A stretch of 22,500 bases of DNA from Nymphaea colorata (Eukaryota; Streptophyta; Magnoliopsida; Nymphaeales; Nymphaeaceae), in assembly GCF_008831285.2 (NCBI RefSeq), contig NW_022205097.1, forward strand, positions 15,001 through 37,500, read 5' to 3'. The position numbers and the translations under genes are program-made. The notes below the pieces were generated by a model that was given only the letters and a program-made list of their open reading frames with translations, did not search any database and was not told the origin of the DNA. Shown here piece after piece: positions 1 through 13,110 of the stretch (position 1 is its first letter; each line of letters opens with the position of its first letter).

Positions 1-154
1 AAATTCCATACACAATAGAGGTATATGATAGATTAGATCTTTTTTAAAAATGTAGTTCTTCCATTCTACCCCATTCATTTTCATTGGCACTGGTCATTGA
101 TACTGGAAAAATGGTTTAGTTTAGGTCACAGTTCATGATCTGAACGAGTCACAC
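1..154 (-). other. rps12: 5' half of the trans-spliced rps12 intron 1
   Basis: On the minus strand the exon is followed at once by GTGTGACTCG, the usual GUGYG group II 5' splice sequence. This begins the 5' half-intron, which pairs in trans with a 3' half transcribed from the distant rps12 exon 2-3 locus in the inverted repeat. The rest of the stretch to the window edge is AT-rich with no other gene visible. rpl20 normally lies just beyond. Confidence 0.8.
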
Positions 155-268
155 ATACACCCTAGTACATGTTCCTCTACGCTGAGGGCATCCTCGAAGA
201 GCAGGAGATTTCGTGACATTTCTCATTGGCTGTCTTGTGTTTCTAATAAGTTGTTTAATAGTTGGCAT
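155..268 (-). CDS. rps12: rps12 exon 1 (ribosomal protein uS12, residues 1-38), trans-spliced
   Basis: This encodes the first 38 residues of ribosomal protein S12, a small-subunit decoding-centre protein. The minus strand reads ATG CCA ACT ATT AAA CAA, giving [10 protein letters not shown] at the start and ending GTCTRVY. The exon is exactly 114 nt, the standard length in land plants, and is followed directly by GTGTGACTCG. There is no stop because the remaining exons lie elsewhere in the plastome and are joined by trans-splicing, so a plain ORF search misses it. It sits in its usual place beside clpP on the same strand and is normally co-transcribed with clpP and rpl20. The exon is intact, with no indel. 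Identification is very secure; exons 2 and 3 are outside the window. Confidence 0.96.
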
Positions 269-346
269 GCTGAATCGTATATAGAATCGGTTGGTTTAGA
301 TCGATCCTAACCTGATGATTATGAATTACTTTCATTTGAGTTGAAG

Positions 347-378
347 ATTCTACTTCGAACCATGGTTCGAAGTAGAAT
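347..378. terminator. Perfect 32-nt palindrome just after the clpP stop
   Basis: Two 16-nt arms (347-362 and 363-378) are exact reverse complements with no spacer and meet at CCATGG. The palindrome begins 8 nt beyond the clpP stop on the minus strand. A stem-loop here would be the usual plastid 3'-end processing and stabilising element for clpP mRNA. That role is inferred; the symmetry is seen directly. Confidence 0.7.
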
Positions 379-385
379 TACCGAT

Positions 386-2409
386 TTACACAAAATCCGC
401 GCTATTTTCGACTGCTACAAGATCAACAATGCCATGAGCTTGGGCTTCTGTTGCTGACATAAAAACATCCCTTTCCATGTCTTCAGATACAACCCATAAA
501 GGTTTGCCCGTTCTTTGTACATAAACTCTTGTTAGTATTTCGCGAAGTTTCAACAGTTCTTCCGCTTCCAGGATAAATTCTCCTGCTTGTGCCTCATAAA
601 AAGAACTAGCAGGTTGGTGGATCATAACCCTGATTATAATATGTCATAATGAACGATTCCTCTATCTCGCAAAATGGAGCGAAAAGAATAAATAAAAATA
701 AAAAAGATAGAAAACCGTACAGGCAATTTTTGCACATTGCATACGGCTCCGCAATGGAATCTACTCTTCTCTTACATCAAAGAAAGAGACAAATAGATCT
801 ATCAGATCCAAATCGTTGGATGATCCATTTACCACCCTTCTCCTCGTAGGAACAAAAAAATACTATGATGGTTCCGTTGCTTTAGATAATATATTCATCT
901 CTCTTCTATGATTCAGCAATCCCAAAGTTTCTTTCTGGTCTGAGTCTGATTAAATAAGAAAAATGATAAGGAAAATGATCCCTTTCTTTTCATGCTTAGA
1001 AATATTCAGACTCATGTTGTGTAAGGAAAAGGGGTTGTTTGTGACGCTGAAATGGACCCCCGATAAATAACATAGGAATAAGATCAAATCGGGACTAACC
1101 TTTTGTTTCATACTACTATCTCGATACATAATCATGTTATGAAGAAGCAATAATGATTTGCTCATATCGAACTAAACGTGCCATGCTATTATTACTTATA
1201 TATTCCATATGGCGAAGGCATAGTCTTATTTTTTCTTCAAGTCAAATAAAAACTCATTGGCGCCGAGCGTGAGGGAATGCTAGACGTTTGGTAAATTCTC
1301 CTCCGACCAGGATGAAAGATCCCATCGAAGCGGCTAATCCCATGCATATTGTATGTACGTCTGGTGGAACAATTTGCATAGCATCATAAATAGCTATTCC
1401 CGGTATTACCCATCCGCCGGGAGAATTTATAAACAAATAGAGATCCCTGGTATTATCTTCCATACTGAGATATACCATGAGACCAACAAGTTGATTCGAG
1501 ATCTCGCTATCAACGCCTTGGCCTAAAAAAAGTAATCTTTCTCGATGAAGTCGGTTGATTAGGAAAAATTGTATCCCCGCAGAACCGTACACGCACCTTT
1601 CGATACATACGGTTCAAAAAAGTTCGAAAAAAAAATAATCAATGTGTCGATTCCAGACCTATTCTTTTTGAGTTTAGGCGTTTTCCTGACGAAGGGGTTT
1701 ATTTTCATTTGCATTTTCCACAAAAATTAGTTTTGGTTTGCCCTCCTAACCTACAAAAAAGAATTCACTGAACATCTTTTTATTGATGTATTCTTTTGAT
1801 TGATGTATTGTTTCATCGAGATCCAAATCGCGATGCCATTTTCTTGTTCCTGAATGGGCCTCTTCACTTATTTTAGGTTTATGCTCTACTCCGGGTAAAG
1901 ATTCGCCCGAATTCCATTTGCACATATAGGACAAATGACCCCAGTACCACTTATTTTTTTCTTACGACTTTTTTATGCCTTCCACCAACCAAGTATTCGA
2001 TGTATTCATCACATTTATATTTATTAGTGGTTTGAGATCACTCCTATGGTCTTATTTCTGATAGATGATAGAAGTTGTAATCAATATTACCCATTTGGTA
2101 TTTTCTGAACGGAGCCTGGATACTTCATTTTATTGTTCCAAGTCAACCATAGATTATTCTAATTGATAAGATAATATTTATCTTTCAAACGAATTGATCC
2201 ATTTGCACATTTCACGCTCCGAATTATTGAATTGATTTGATGATTCAATCAATCTTTCTTAGGCGAAAGAGAGTATATCTCGATCAGGGGAGAGAACGGG
2301 GAAATCCCATATGACCCAATATGTCCGACAAGTCGCACTATATGTCAACCCAAACTGCATCTTCCTCTCCAGGACTCCGAAAAGGGACTTTTGGAACACC
2401 AATGGGCAT
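386..2409 (-). CDS. clpP: clpP, ATP-dependent Clp protease proteolytic subunit (three exons)
   Basis: This is the catalytic subunit of the stromal Clp protease. Exon 1 is 2339-2409 (71 nt, begins [10 protein letters not shown], followed by GTGCGAC). Exon 2 is about 1266-1557 and exon 3 about 386-631. The intron 2 junction is uncertain by a few bases because the usual GUGYG is not present there. The spliced product is 202 residues against the common 196; the extra residues are a C-terminal NSADFV. Catalytic residues are visible: Ser101 in GLAASMGS, His126 in MIHQP and Asp176 in MERD. His28 and His187 sit where many plants have Tyr (see findings). All reading frames are intact. It lies divergently from psbB, its normal position. 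The two introns distinguish it from grasses, which have none. Confidence 0.95.
632..1265 (-). other. clpP: clpP group II intron 2
   Basis: The intron separates the exon ending ...FPHA from the exon starting at RVMIHQP. A domain V hairpin is recognisable on the minus strand at about 713-749, beginning GAGCCGTATGC and closing with GTACGGTT. The 5' junction reads CGGCGCC rather than GUGYG. Short ORFs inside it are not conserved, and no maturase is present. Confidence 0.8.
1558..2338 (-). other. clpP: clpP group II intron 1
   Basis: The 5' end is GTGCGAC right after exon 1, and the 3' end is ...CCTAAT before the last base of the Tyr24 codon. Domain V-like pairing is visible on the minus strand at 1582-1615, with GAACCGTATG at one end and GTACGGTTC at the other. 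No ORF of note lies inside. Confidence 0.82.
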
Positions 2410-4376
<1,967 letters not shown>

Positions 4377-4519
4377 TACAACATTTCTTTCATATGTCTA
4401 GCCTATGTTTCATATAGGGTACTGGAGAAATATTAATTCGAATCATCACCTATTACTCTTGACCTTTACTTGTCTGGGAAATGATCCCAAATGAACAGGT
4501 ATGGAAGCTATAATTGTAA

Positions 4520-4642
<123 letters not shown>

Positions 4643-4657
4643 TTTTCATTATCTCAA

Positions 4658-4698
4658 TTGAAATGATGACCCTCCGATGAGGAGGGTCATCATTTCAA
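4658..4698. terminator. Bidirectional stem-loop between psbT and psbN
   Basis: An 18-bp perfect stem (4658-4675 with 4681-4698) encloses a 5-nt loop GATGA. It lies between the 3' ends of convergent psbT and psbN, touching the psbN stop. A hairpin at this place is a known feature of plastid psbB operons and can protect 3' ends on either strand. Confidence 0.85.
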
Positions 4699-4842
<144 letters not shown>

Positions 4843-4936
4843 TCAAGACCACGATGGATCTACGATAAGATAGTTTATTTACAACGGAATCGTATACAAA
4901 GTCAACAGATCTCAAACAATGCACGGAATAGGATTT

Positions 4937-5158
4937 ATGGCTACACAAACCATTGAGGGTAGTTCCAGATCTGGGCCAAGACGGACTATTGTAGGCGATT
5001 TATTAAAACCATTGAATTCGGAATATGGTAAAGTAGCCCCTGGATGGGGAACTACACCCCTTATGGGTGTCGCAATGGCTCTATTTGCAGTATTCCTATC
5101 TATTATTTTGGAGATTTATAATTCTTCCGTTTTACTGGATGGTATTTCATTAAGTTAG
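4937..5158 (+). CDS. psbH: psbH, photosystem II 10 kDa phosphoprotein
   Basis: This is a 73-residue PSII subunit with one transmembrane helix (about residues 42-62, [10 protein letters not shown]...) and a stromal N-terminus whose threonines (MATQT...) are the known phosphorylation sites. The start at [10 protein letters not shown] gives the standard length; the in-frame ATG six codons upstream (MHGIGF) is not part of the conserved protein. PsbH stabilises PSII assembly and quinone-site function. It lies 106 nt after the psbN start, on the operon strand, before petB. The frame is intact. Confidence 0.96.
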   Translation: MATQTIEGSSRSGPRRTIVGDLLKPLNSEYGKVAPGWGTTPLMGVAMALFAVFLSIILEIYNSSVLLDGISLS

Positions 5159-5286
5159 GTCCAGAAGAACGGATAAGTCCTAACTTTCAATAAAAAAAAG
5201 AATCACTTAGGATTCGGATTTCTAGGTCATCTCATTCTGTTTGGTAGTTCGACCGCGGAATTCTTTTGTTTCGGTATTTCCGGAAT

Positions 5287-6729
<1,443 letters not shown>

Positions 6730-6934
6730 AGAAGACAGAGCATAGGTATTTGTAATAGATCATATAATATATTGTTTGGGTAGGAACAAAAAAAATAGTA
6801 TTTGTATTTCATTGCTATAAATATGGATTATTGAAAAGAATAAGACATGTTATTTGGATATTTCCCTTCAACCACGAAGTATTTTTTATTTGATACGAAC
6901 AGTTGAAGTGGATTCTCGGAGGAGAGGATGGATT

Positions 6935-8076
<1,142 letters not shown>

Positions 8077-8264
8077 GGCGGGATATTACGTATGTATCTA
8101 GTTAGGCATACTTCAAAGTTTATCCTCCTAGATACATCTCTTTCATTTGATTATAGATCTATTCTGAAGAATCCACGAATACAGACTATGCTGAAGATTC
8201 AAAACAGACTTTGTTTTGTTTCTTCTTTTTTCGTTAGTGTGTATATTTTAGTGTGTATATTGAT

Positions 8265-8318
8265 TATATATTACAAATTATTATTCAATTCGAATTGAAT
8301 AATAATTTGTAATATATA
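8265..8318. terminator. 54-bp perfect palindrome downstream of petD
   Basis: Arms 8265-8291 and 8292-8318 are 27-nt exact reverse complements meeting at TTCGAA, with no loop spacer and no mismatch. It sits in the convergent petD-rpoA spacer, about 190 nt after petD and 170 nt after rpoA, where a bidirectional 3' stabilising hairpin would be expected. Confidence 0.75.
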
Positions 8319-8447
8319 GGAAGAATAATTATAGTATAATTTTATAGTTAGTTTAGTTATAAAAAATAAGAAATAAGATAAAGATAAGAAAATAATAGAA
8401 ATTTTATTTCATTATTTTCTAGTTAATAAATAGTCTTTCATTTATAA

Positions 8448-8481
8448 TTTTTCATTTCGTGCTTTCATTCGAAATGAAAAA
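8448..8481. terminator. Stem-loop just downstream of rpoA
   Basis: A 12-bp stem (8448-8459 with 8470-8481) with a 10-nt loop lies 6 nt beyond the rpoA stop on the minus strand. This is a plausible 3'-end element for the rpl23-rpoA ribosomal operon. Function is inferred from position. Confidence 0.55.
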
Positions 8482-8487
8482 AAAATT

Positions 8488-9512
8488 TCAACGGGATTCA
8501 AACTGAGTTGAATTTTTAAGCAAGTCGATTGTGAAACCCTTCTGTAGAATGTCGAATATTTGTTTTACGTCTTCTACGCGAAAATGCTCAATTCTCATAA
8601 GATCTTCTTGACTTTTACTCAAAAGGTCCAGCAATGTATGTATATTAGACCTTTTGAGACAGTTATAAGTCCTAGGAGGCAATTCTAATTGATCAATAAA
8701 AATACGTTTCAATATGATTTCTCTTTTCATATTATCCAATCCATCATCAAAGGTAAAAAAGGGCACACTAGCCCTTTTTTGATTGTCCTCCATATTTCTA
8801 TTTATGTCCTGTTCCTCCGCATGTAAAAAAGGAATAAATAAATCGATCAAATTACGAGAAGCTTCATAAAGCGCTTCCTTAGGAGTTAAACTTCCATTCG
8901 TCCATATTTCAAGAAAAAGTATCTCTTGTTTCTCATTCCCATTCCCATAAGAATGAATACTATGATTCGCATTTCGAACAGGCATGGATACAGCATCTAT
9001 AGGATAGCTTCCGTCTTGATAGTTATTTGGGGTTCTCGTACAATATCCACGACCCCTCTCAATTTTTAATTCAATGCACAAATCAACCGGTTCCGTTAGG
9101 ACAGCTATATGCTGTGTAGTATCAACTATTTCTACAGAAGGTGGTGAGATGATATCTTGAGCAGTTACGTGTCTAGGGCCCCTGACATAGATAGATGCGT
9201 CGAGAGTTCCGTACAGATCACTTCTAAATACAATTTTTTCAAATTCATTAAAATTTCATGGACTGATTCTTCAATACCTACTATCGTAGAATATTCATGT
9301 GGTACCTTATCAGATTTTGCGCGCGTAATACATGTTCCTTCTAGTTCTCCAAGTAAAGCCCTTCGCATCGCGATACCGATTGTATCGGCTTGACCCTTCA
9401 TAAGTGGGGATAAAACGAAACGACCATAATAAAGGCGTTTGCTGTCTGCTCTTGATTCAACACACTTCCACTGTAGCGTCCGAGTGGATACTGGTACTTC
9501 CTCCCGAACCAT
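8488..9512 (-). CDS. rpoA: rpoA, plastid RNA polymerase alpha subunit, one -1 shift as read
   Basis: This is the alpha subunit of the plastid-encoded RNA polymerase. The N-terminal domain ([15 protein letters not shown]..., with the assembly region [12 protein letters not shown]) is followed by a C-terminal DNA-contact domain ending [19 protein letters not shown]. The frame breaks at 9234-9239: the coding strand has a run of six A's where seven give [14 protein letters not shown]. Beyond this the other frame continues without a stop through HVTAQDII to the C-terminus. Total length is 1025 nt, one short of 1026, which encodes 341 residues, a normal size. It is the last gene of the ribosomal cluster, downstream of rps11. 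Identity is certain; the shift is probably an artefact. Confidence 0.94.
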
Positions 9513-9586
9513 ACTAATATAATATTATTTGATGAGATCATTTAATTATTTATTTCTCTGGATTGGAATCTTTTCCATTTTTATTT

Positions 9587-10001
9587 CTAAACGCGCCTTT
9601 TTTTGGCGGTCTACATCCATTATGCGGCATAGGGGTTACGTCACGTACAAAATTTAATAGTATACCACTTCTACGAATCGCTCGTAATGCTGCATCTCTC
9701 CCGAGACCGGGACCCTTTATCATGACTTCTGCTCGTTGCATACCCTGGTCTACTACCGCACGAATAGCATTTCCTGCTGCGGTTTGAGCAGCAAATGGGG
9801 TACCCCTTCTTGTGCCCTTGAATCCACAGGTACCCGCAGAAGACCAAGAAACGACCCGACCTTGTGGGTCTGTAACAGTAACAATAGTATTGTTGAAACT
9901 CGCTTGAACATGAATAACTCCTATTGGTGTTCTACACCCACTCTTACGTGAACTAATACGGCTATTTCTACGTGAACCAATTCTTGGTATAGTTTTGTCA
10001 T
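9587..10001 (-). CDS. rps11: rps11, ribosomal protein uS11, two -1 shifts as read
   Basis: S11 belongs to the small-subunit platform near the E site. The core [18 protein letters not shown] and [15 protein letters not shown] is unmistakable. Read literally, the open frame is 9550-10020 (156 codons) with an odd N-terminus (MRWQIEYD) and an odd tail after RPPKK. Both ends are explained by single-base losses. One A is missing at 9993-9996, so that ATGACAAAA at 10001 would give [10 protein letters not shown]. Another is missing at 9598-9604 (seven A's where eight give RPPKKRRV and a TAG at 9587-9589). With both restored the gene is 417 nt, exactly the family's 138 residues. It lies between rpl36 and rpoA. 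Confidence 0.93.
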
Positions 10002-10129
10002 ATTCTATTTGCCATCTCATAAATATGAGTCAGAGATATACGGATATATCCATTTCATGTGAAAACAAATTCTTTATTTATTTGTACATTAGGTCTCTTA
10101 GAAAGTGAAGTTCTTTTTTTTTATAAATA

Positions 10130-10243
10130 TTATCCCTGTCTCTGTTTATGTTTCGGATTAGAACAAATTACTATAATTCGTCCTCGCCTACGGATCAGTC
10201 GACATTTTTCACAAATCTTACGAACAGAAGCTCTTATTTTCAT
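10130..10243 (-). CDS. rpl36: rpl36, ribosomal protein bL36
   Basis: This 37-residue zinc-ribbon protein of the large subunit reads [10 protein letters not shown] at the start and KHKQRQG at the end. The C-C-C-H zinc ligands are Cys11, Cys14, Cys27 and His32. AAGGAA lies about 10 nt before the ATG as a ribosome binding site. It is intact and in its normal place between infA and rps11. Confidence 0.95.
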   Translation of the reverse strand: MKIRASVRKICEKCRLIRRRGRIIVICSNPKHKQRQG

Positions 10244-10358
10244 ATTTGTTGTTCCTTAATTCCGAATCTACTCTTTGAAAGAAAATAAGTCTCTTTCTTT
10301 AATTCACCTTAAGTTAGTGTTTGAGCCTTAAAATTTATCCCCATGAAAATTTAAATAC

Positions 10359-10591
10359 CTAATCGTTTGAATCTTTATTGCGAAGTCTATAAATTATACG
10401 TCCCCTTGTGAATCATAACGGCTGACTTCTATTTTTACTCTATCTCCTGGTAGTATTCGTATAAAACTACGTCGTATCCGCCCTGAAACATAACCTAGAA
10501 CCAGGTCTTCGTTATCTAAGCGAACCCAGAACATGCCATTGGGAAGTGATTCAGTAATTAAACCTTCATGGATCAATTTTTGTTCTTTCAT
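10359..10591 (-). CDS. infA: infA, translation initiation factor 1, one -1 shift near the 3' end as read
   Basis: IF1 is an OB-fold protein that binds the 30S A site during initiation. The sequence starts [10 protein letters not shown] and includes [20 protein letters not shown]. The start at 10591 is chosen because AAGGAGGT (10600-10607) sits just upstream and the family starts MKEQ; an in-frame ATG at 10645 is not conserved. The frame breaks at about 10409 (GATTCACAAGG where the family has GATTCAACAAGG), giving a premature stop after SRYDSQGDV. With one base restored, the reading continues [17 protein letters not shown] to TAG at 10359-10361, giving the standard 77 residues. infA is lost from the plastid in many angiosperms, so a true early pseudogene cannot be excluded. 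Confidence 0.9.
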
Positions 10592-10599
10592 TCCAGGTA

Positions 10600-10607
10600 A
10601 CCTCCTT
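10600..10607 (-). promoter_or_regulatory. infA: Strong Shine-Dalgarno of infA
   Basis: AAGGAGGT on the minus strand matches the 16S rRNA anti-Shine-Dalgarno CCUCC and lies 8 nt before the ATG at 10591. It decides the start in favour of MKEQKL over the upstream ATG. Confidence 0.75.
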
Positions 10608-10712
10608 GAAGTATTAACTAATGTAGGAGGAGTGACATTAGACAACCCACCTCTACTCTCTTTTTCATAAATAGGAAGTTACGTATCAAATTCGTATACC
10701 AGATGGATCACC

Positions 10713-11110
10713 TCACCATATATAAAACAAAATTTCTCCTCCAATTCTTTCTAGTCGAGCTTCTCGATCTGTCATTATACCCCTAGAAGTAGAAAGAATT
10801 ACAACCCCTATCCCGCCTGAAATCCTAGGAATTCGTTGAGAGTTGGAATAGATTCGCAGACCTGGTCTGCTGATACGCTTTAAAATATTTCTATGTGCTC
10901 TTTTCCTATTTCTTCTATGTCGTAGGGTTAAAACCAAGAAATCCTTGTTGTTTTCCCGGTGCTTCCTAACATTTCGATAAAACCCTCTCGTAGAAGTATT
11001 TTCACAATGTTTTCGGTAATATTAGTGGATGGTATTCGAACTGTTCCTTTTTTATCCATGTCAGCATTTCTTATATAAGTTATTATATCGGCAATAGTGT
11101 CTCTACCCAT
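10713..11110 (-). CDS. rps8: rps8, ribosomal protein uS8, one -1 shift as read
   Basis: S8 binds the central domain of 16S rRNA and organises the small subunit. It starts [10 protein letters not shown] and ends GGEILFYIW; the C-terminal signature [21 protein letters not shown] is intact. The frame breaks at 10972-10974: GAAATGTTAGG where one more A gives [22 protein letters not shown]. Length is 398 nt, one short of 399, which would encode 132 residues, the usual size. It lies between rpl14 and infA, as in the bacterial spc operon. Confidence 0.94.
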
Positions 11111-11258
11111 GACGAACTATCATTTTTTTTTTGCTTTGATATAATCAACATGTTTCTTTTTTATTTTTCATTAAAGGTATATGCCTGAGACATAATCTAC
11201 TAATTTATCCATTTCAAAGACCCTACTACCCATTGTCTCGTCTACTAGCGTTCATTAT

Positions 11259-11626
11259 TTATAATACTTCGGGAGCTAATGAGACTATCTTAGTGAAATT
11301 TAACTGTCTCAATTCACGAGCAATCGAACCAAAAACTCGGGTGCCTTTTGGATTTCCTTCTTGATCAATGACAACTGCTGCATTGTCATCATACCGGATT
11401 ATCATACCGTTGTCGCGCTTGAGTTCTTTACATGTACGTACAATTACAGCTCTGATTACTTCTGATCTTTCCAGGGCATATTTGGCACTGCTTCTTTGAT
11501 TACAGCAACAATAACGTCACCGATATGAGCATATCGGTAATTACTAGCTCCTATGATTCGAATACACATCAATTTTCGAGCTCCGCTGTTGTCCGCTACA
11601 TTCAAAAAGGTCTGAGGTTGAATCAT
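11259..11626 (-). CDS. rpl14: rpl14, ribosomal protein uL14, one -1 shift as read
   Basis: L14 sits at the subunit interface of the large subunit. Because the frame is broken, no long ORF shows. The minus strand from 11626 reads [20 protein letters not shown] and continues [21 protein letters not shown]. At 11474-11476 ATGCCCTGG has three C's where four give [11 protein letters not shown]. The restored frame runs [20 protein letters not shown] to LAPEVL and TAA at 11259-11261. The span is 368 nt, one short of 369 (122 residues), the family length. Neighbours rps8 and rpl16 are in the expected order. Confidence 0.93.
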
Positions 11627-11758
11627 CTTTCTTTTATTTGAGTTCTTTCAATGCAAGAGGCGAGGGGGAAAAGAAAATTTTCTGTCCAGAAATAAGTAAA
11701 CCAGCGATTATAGATTATATTTTTCATCATTCATAAATATCCCTTTGGTCCGATATCC

Positions 11759-12954
11759 CTATTCCGCAATAACGAATTTTGTTCGTATAGGCATTTTGCG
11801 CGCCGCTATTTCCATAGCGGCTCTGGCTACGGTTTCTGATACTCCGCCCATTTCATAAAGTATTCGATCCGGTTTAACGACGGATACCCAATATTCAGGA
11901 GATCCCTTCCCCGAACCCATACGTGTTTCCGCGGGTCTTAGTGTAACGGGTTTGTCGGGGAATATACGTACCCATATTTTTCCGCCACGACGGGCATATC
12001 GTGTCATTGCGCGGCGCCCTGCTTCTATTTGTCTAGATGTGATCCAAGCGGGTTCAAGTGCCTGAAGCGCATATTTACCGAAACAAATACGATTGCCCCG
12101 ATAAGATACTCCTTTCATTCTTCCTCTATGTTGTTTACGAAACCTGGTTCTTTTGGGGTTATAGTTGATGGTAGTGTCTCAATTCCATCTCTACTACAGA
12201 ACCGGACATGAGAGTTTCTTCTCATCCAGCTCCTCGCGAATGAAACGATAAATAAACAATAAATAATATTAGGATTATTTAATGGATGAAATTTCGCGGG
12301 CGAATATTTACTCTTTTATATTTATCTGCTTTATTCGTAGGGTCGCTCCATAACCTCTTCGAAGAAATCAGTTCGTTCCCGGCGCGTTCCGCCATCCCGT
12401 CCAGTGAATCATTAGGATTCGTTTTCAATCGAATCCTCCGCAGTCACAGGTTCCGTCGTTCCCATAGCTTCTCCTCCATTAATGTCGAGGTCTGAATTCT
12501 GCAATGGAGCTTCTAATTTAATCTGTCCCTGAGTCAATCTCCTCAGTCTCTATCGACTCAATGCTCTTTATTTTTTGAAATCTATCTCAATTATAGATGA
12601 ATTGAATTATATTATAGTATATGATGCCTTATCACATTGCCCTTTCTAAGATGATTCATAGACCATACATATTGGAATAATATATCATTTCTTTTCCCCT
12701 TCTCTCTTTCTCTCATCCTTCCATTCATCCGCATCCCTCTATTTTGGTTTCACAACTTACACAATCAATCAAGATTCATTTTTACTTTATTGAAAAAGGA
12801 TTTCAGTTGCTACAAATATATGATTATTATCTCATATAATGACCGATTCCTTGGATCTTGAGAATACGAAGCAATGAGCTGGTTATTAATTTATATTTAT
12901 ATTAGGTAGGGTCCAATTCTTTCTTTTAGTCCCAACGAGTCACACACTAAGCAT
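11759..12954 (-). CDS. rpl16: rpl16, ribosomal protein uL16 (two exons)
   Basis: L16 helps form the peptidyl-transferase and A-site region of the large subunit. Exon 1 is ATGCTTAGT at 12946-12954, followed by GTGTGACTCG. Exon 2 is 11759-12157, beginning [12 protein letters not shown] and including MKGVSYRGN and [18 protein letters not shown]. Spliced length is 408 nt, 135 residues, the standard size. The frame is intact, in contrast to the adjacent rpl14. It lies between rps3 and rpl14. Confidence 0.95.
12158..12945 (-). other. rpl16: rpl16 group II intron
   Basis: The intron begins GTGTGACTCG and ends ...CTATAAC. Domain V is visible on the minus strand at about 12199-12233 (GAGCTGGATGAGAAG ... 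CATGTCCGGTTC). The 788-nt body is AT-rich, with pyrimidine-rich tracts on the plus strand near 12690-12730. There is no maturase. Confidence 0.88.
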
Positions 12955-13110
12955 AGCAATTCTATCATATCAAAGTGGTAAATCGAATTGTTATTCAAAC
13001 ATATATAATTGATCCGTTTTGACTAAACGGAAAAAGACCTAAACTAAATTGAGTTTTTTGCCCTGTCCATGGATAAGTATCCATGAATAGAATCGCAAGA
13101 AAAGGAGCCA

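Larger units (their letters stand above)
8077..8487. other. petD-rpoA convergent intergenic region
   Basis: This 411-nt spacer is very AT-rich and lies between two 3' ends. It holds a 54-bp perfect palindrome and a smaller stem-loop next to rpoA (listed separately). A short ORF across it (8092-8298) runs into the palindrome and has no recognisable similarity. I see no gene. Confidence 0.75.

Noticed and set aside
649-849. 66-codon plus-strand ORF
   Set aside because: It lies wholly within clpP intron 2 and includes the domain V region in antisense.
8092-8298. 68-codon ORF after petD
   Set aside because: Its end is made of one arm of the 54-bp palindrome and the rest is AT-rich spacer; no similarity recognised.
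9563-9951. Plus-strand ORFs opposite rps11
   Set aside because: They are antisense shadows of the GC-richer rps11 coding sequence with no conserved product.
12286-12495. 69-codon ORF in the rpl16 intron as a maturase fragment
   Set aside because: It has no reverse transcriptase or domain X features and lies on the strand opposite to the intron.
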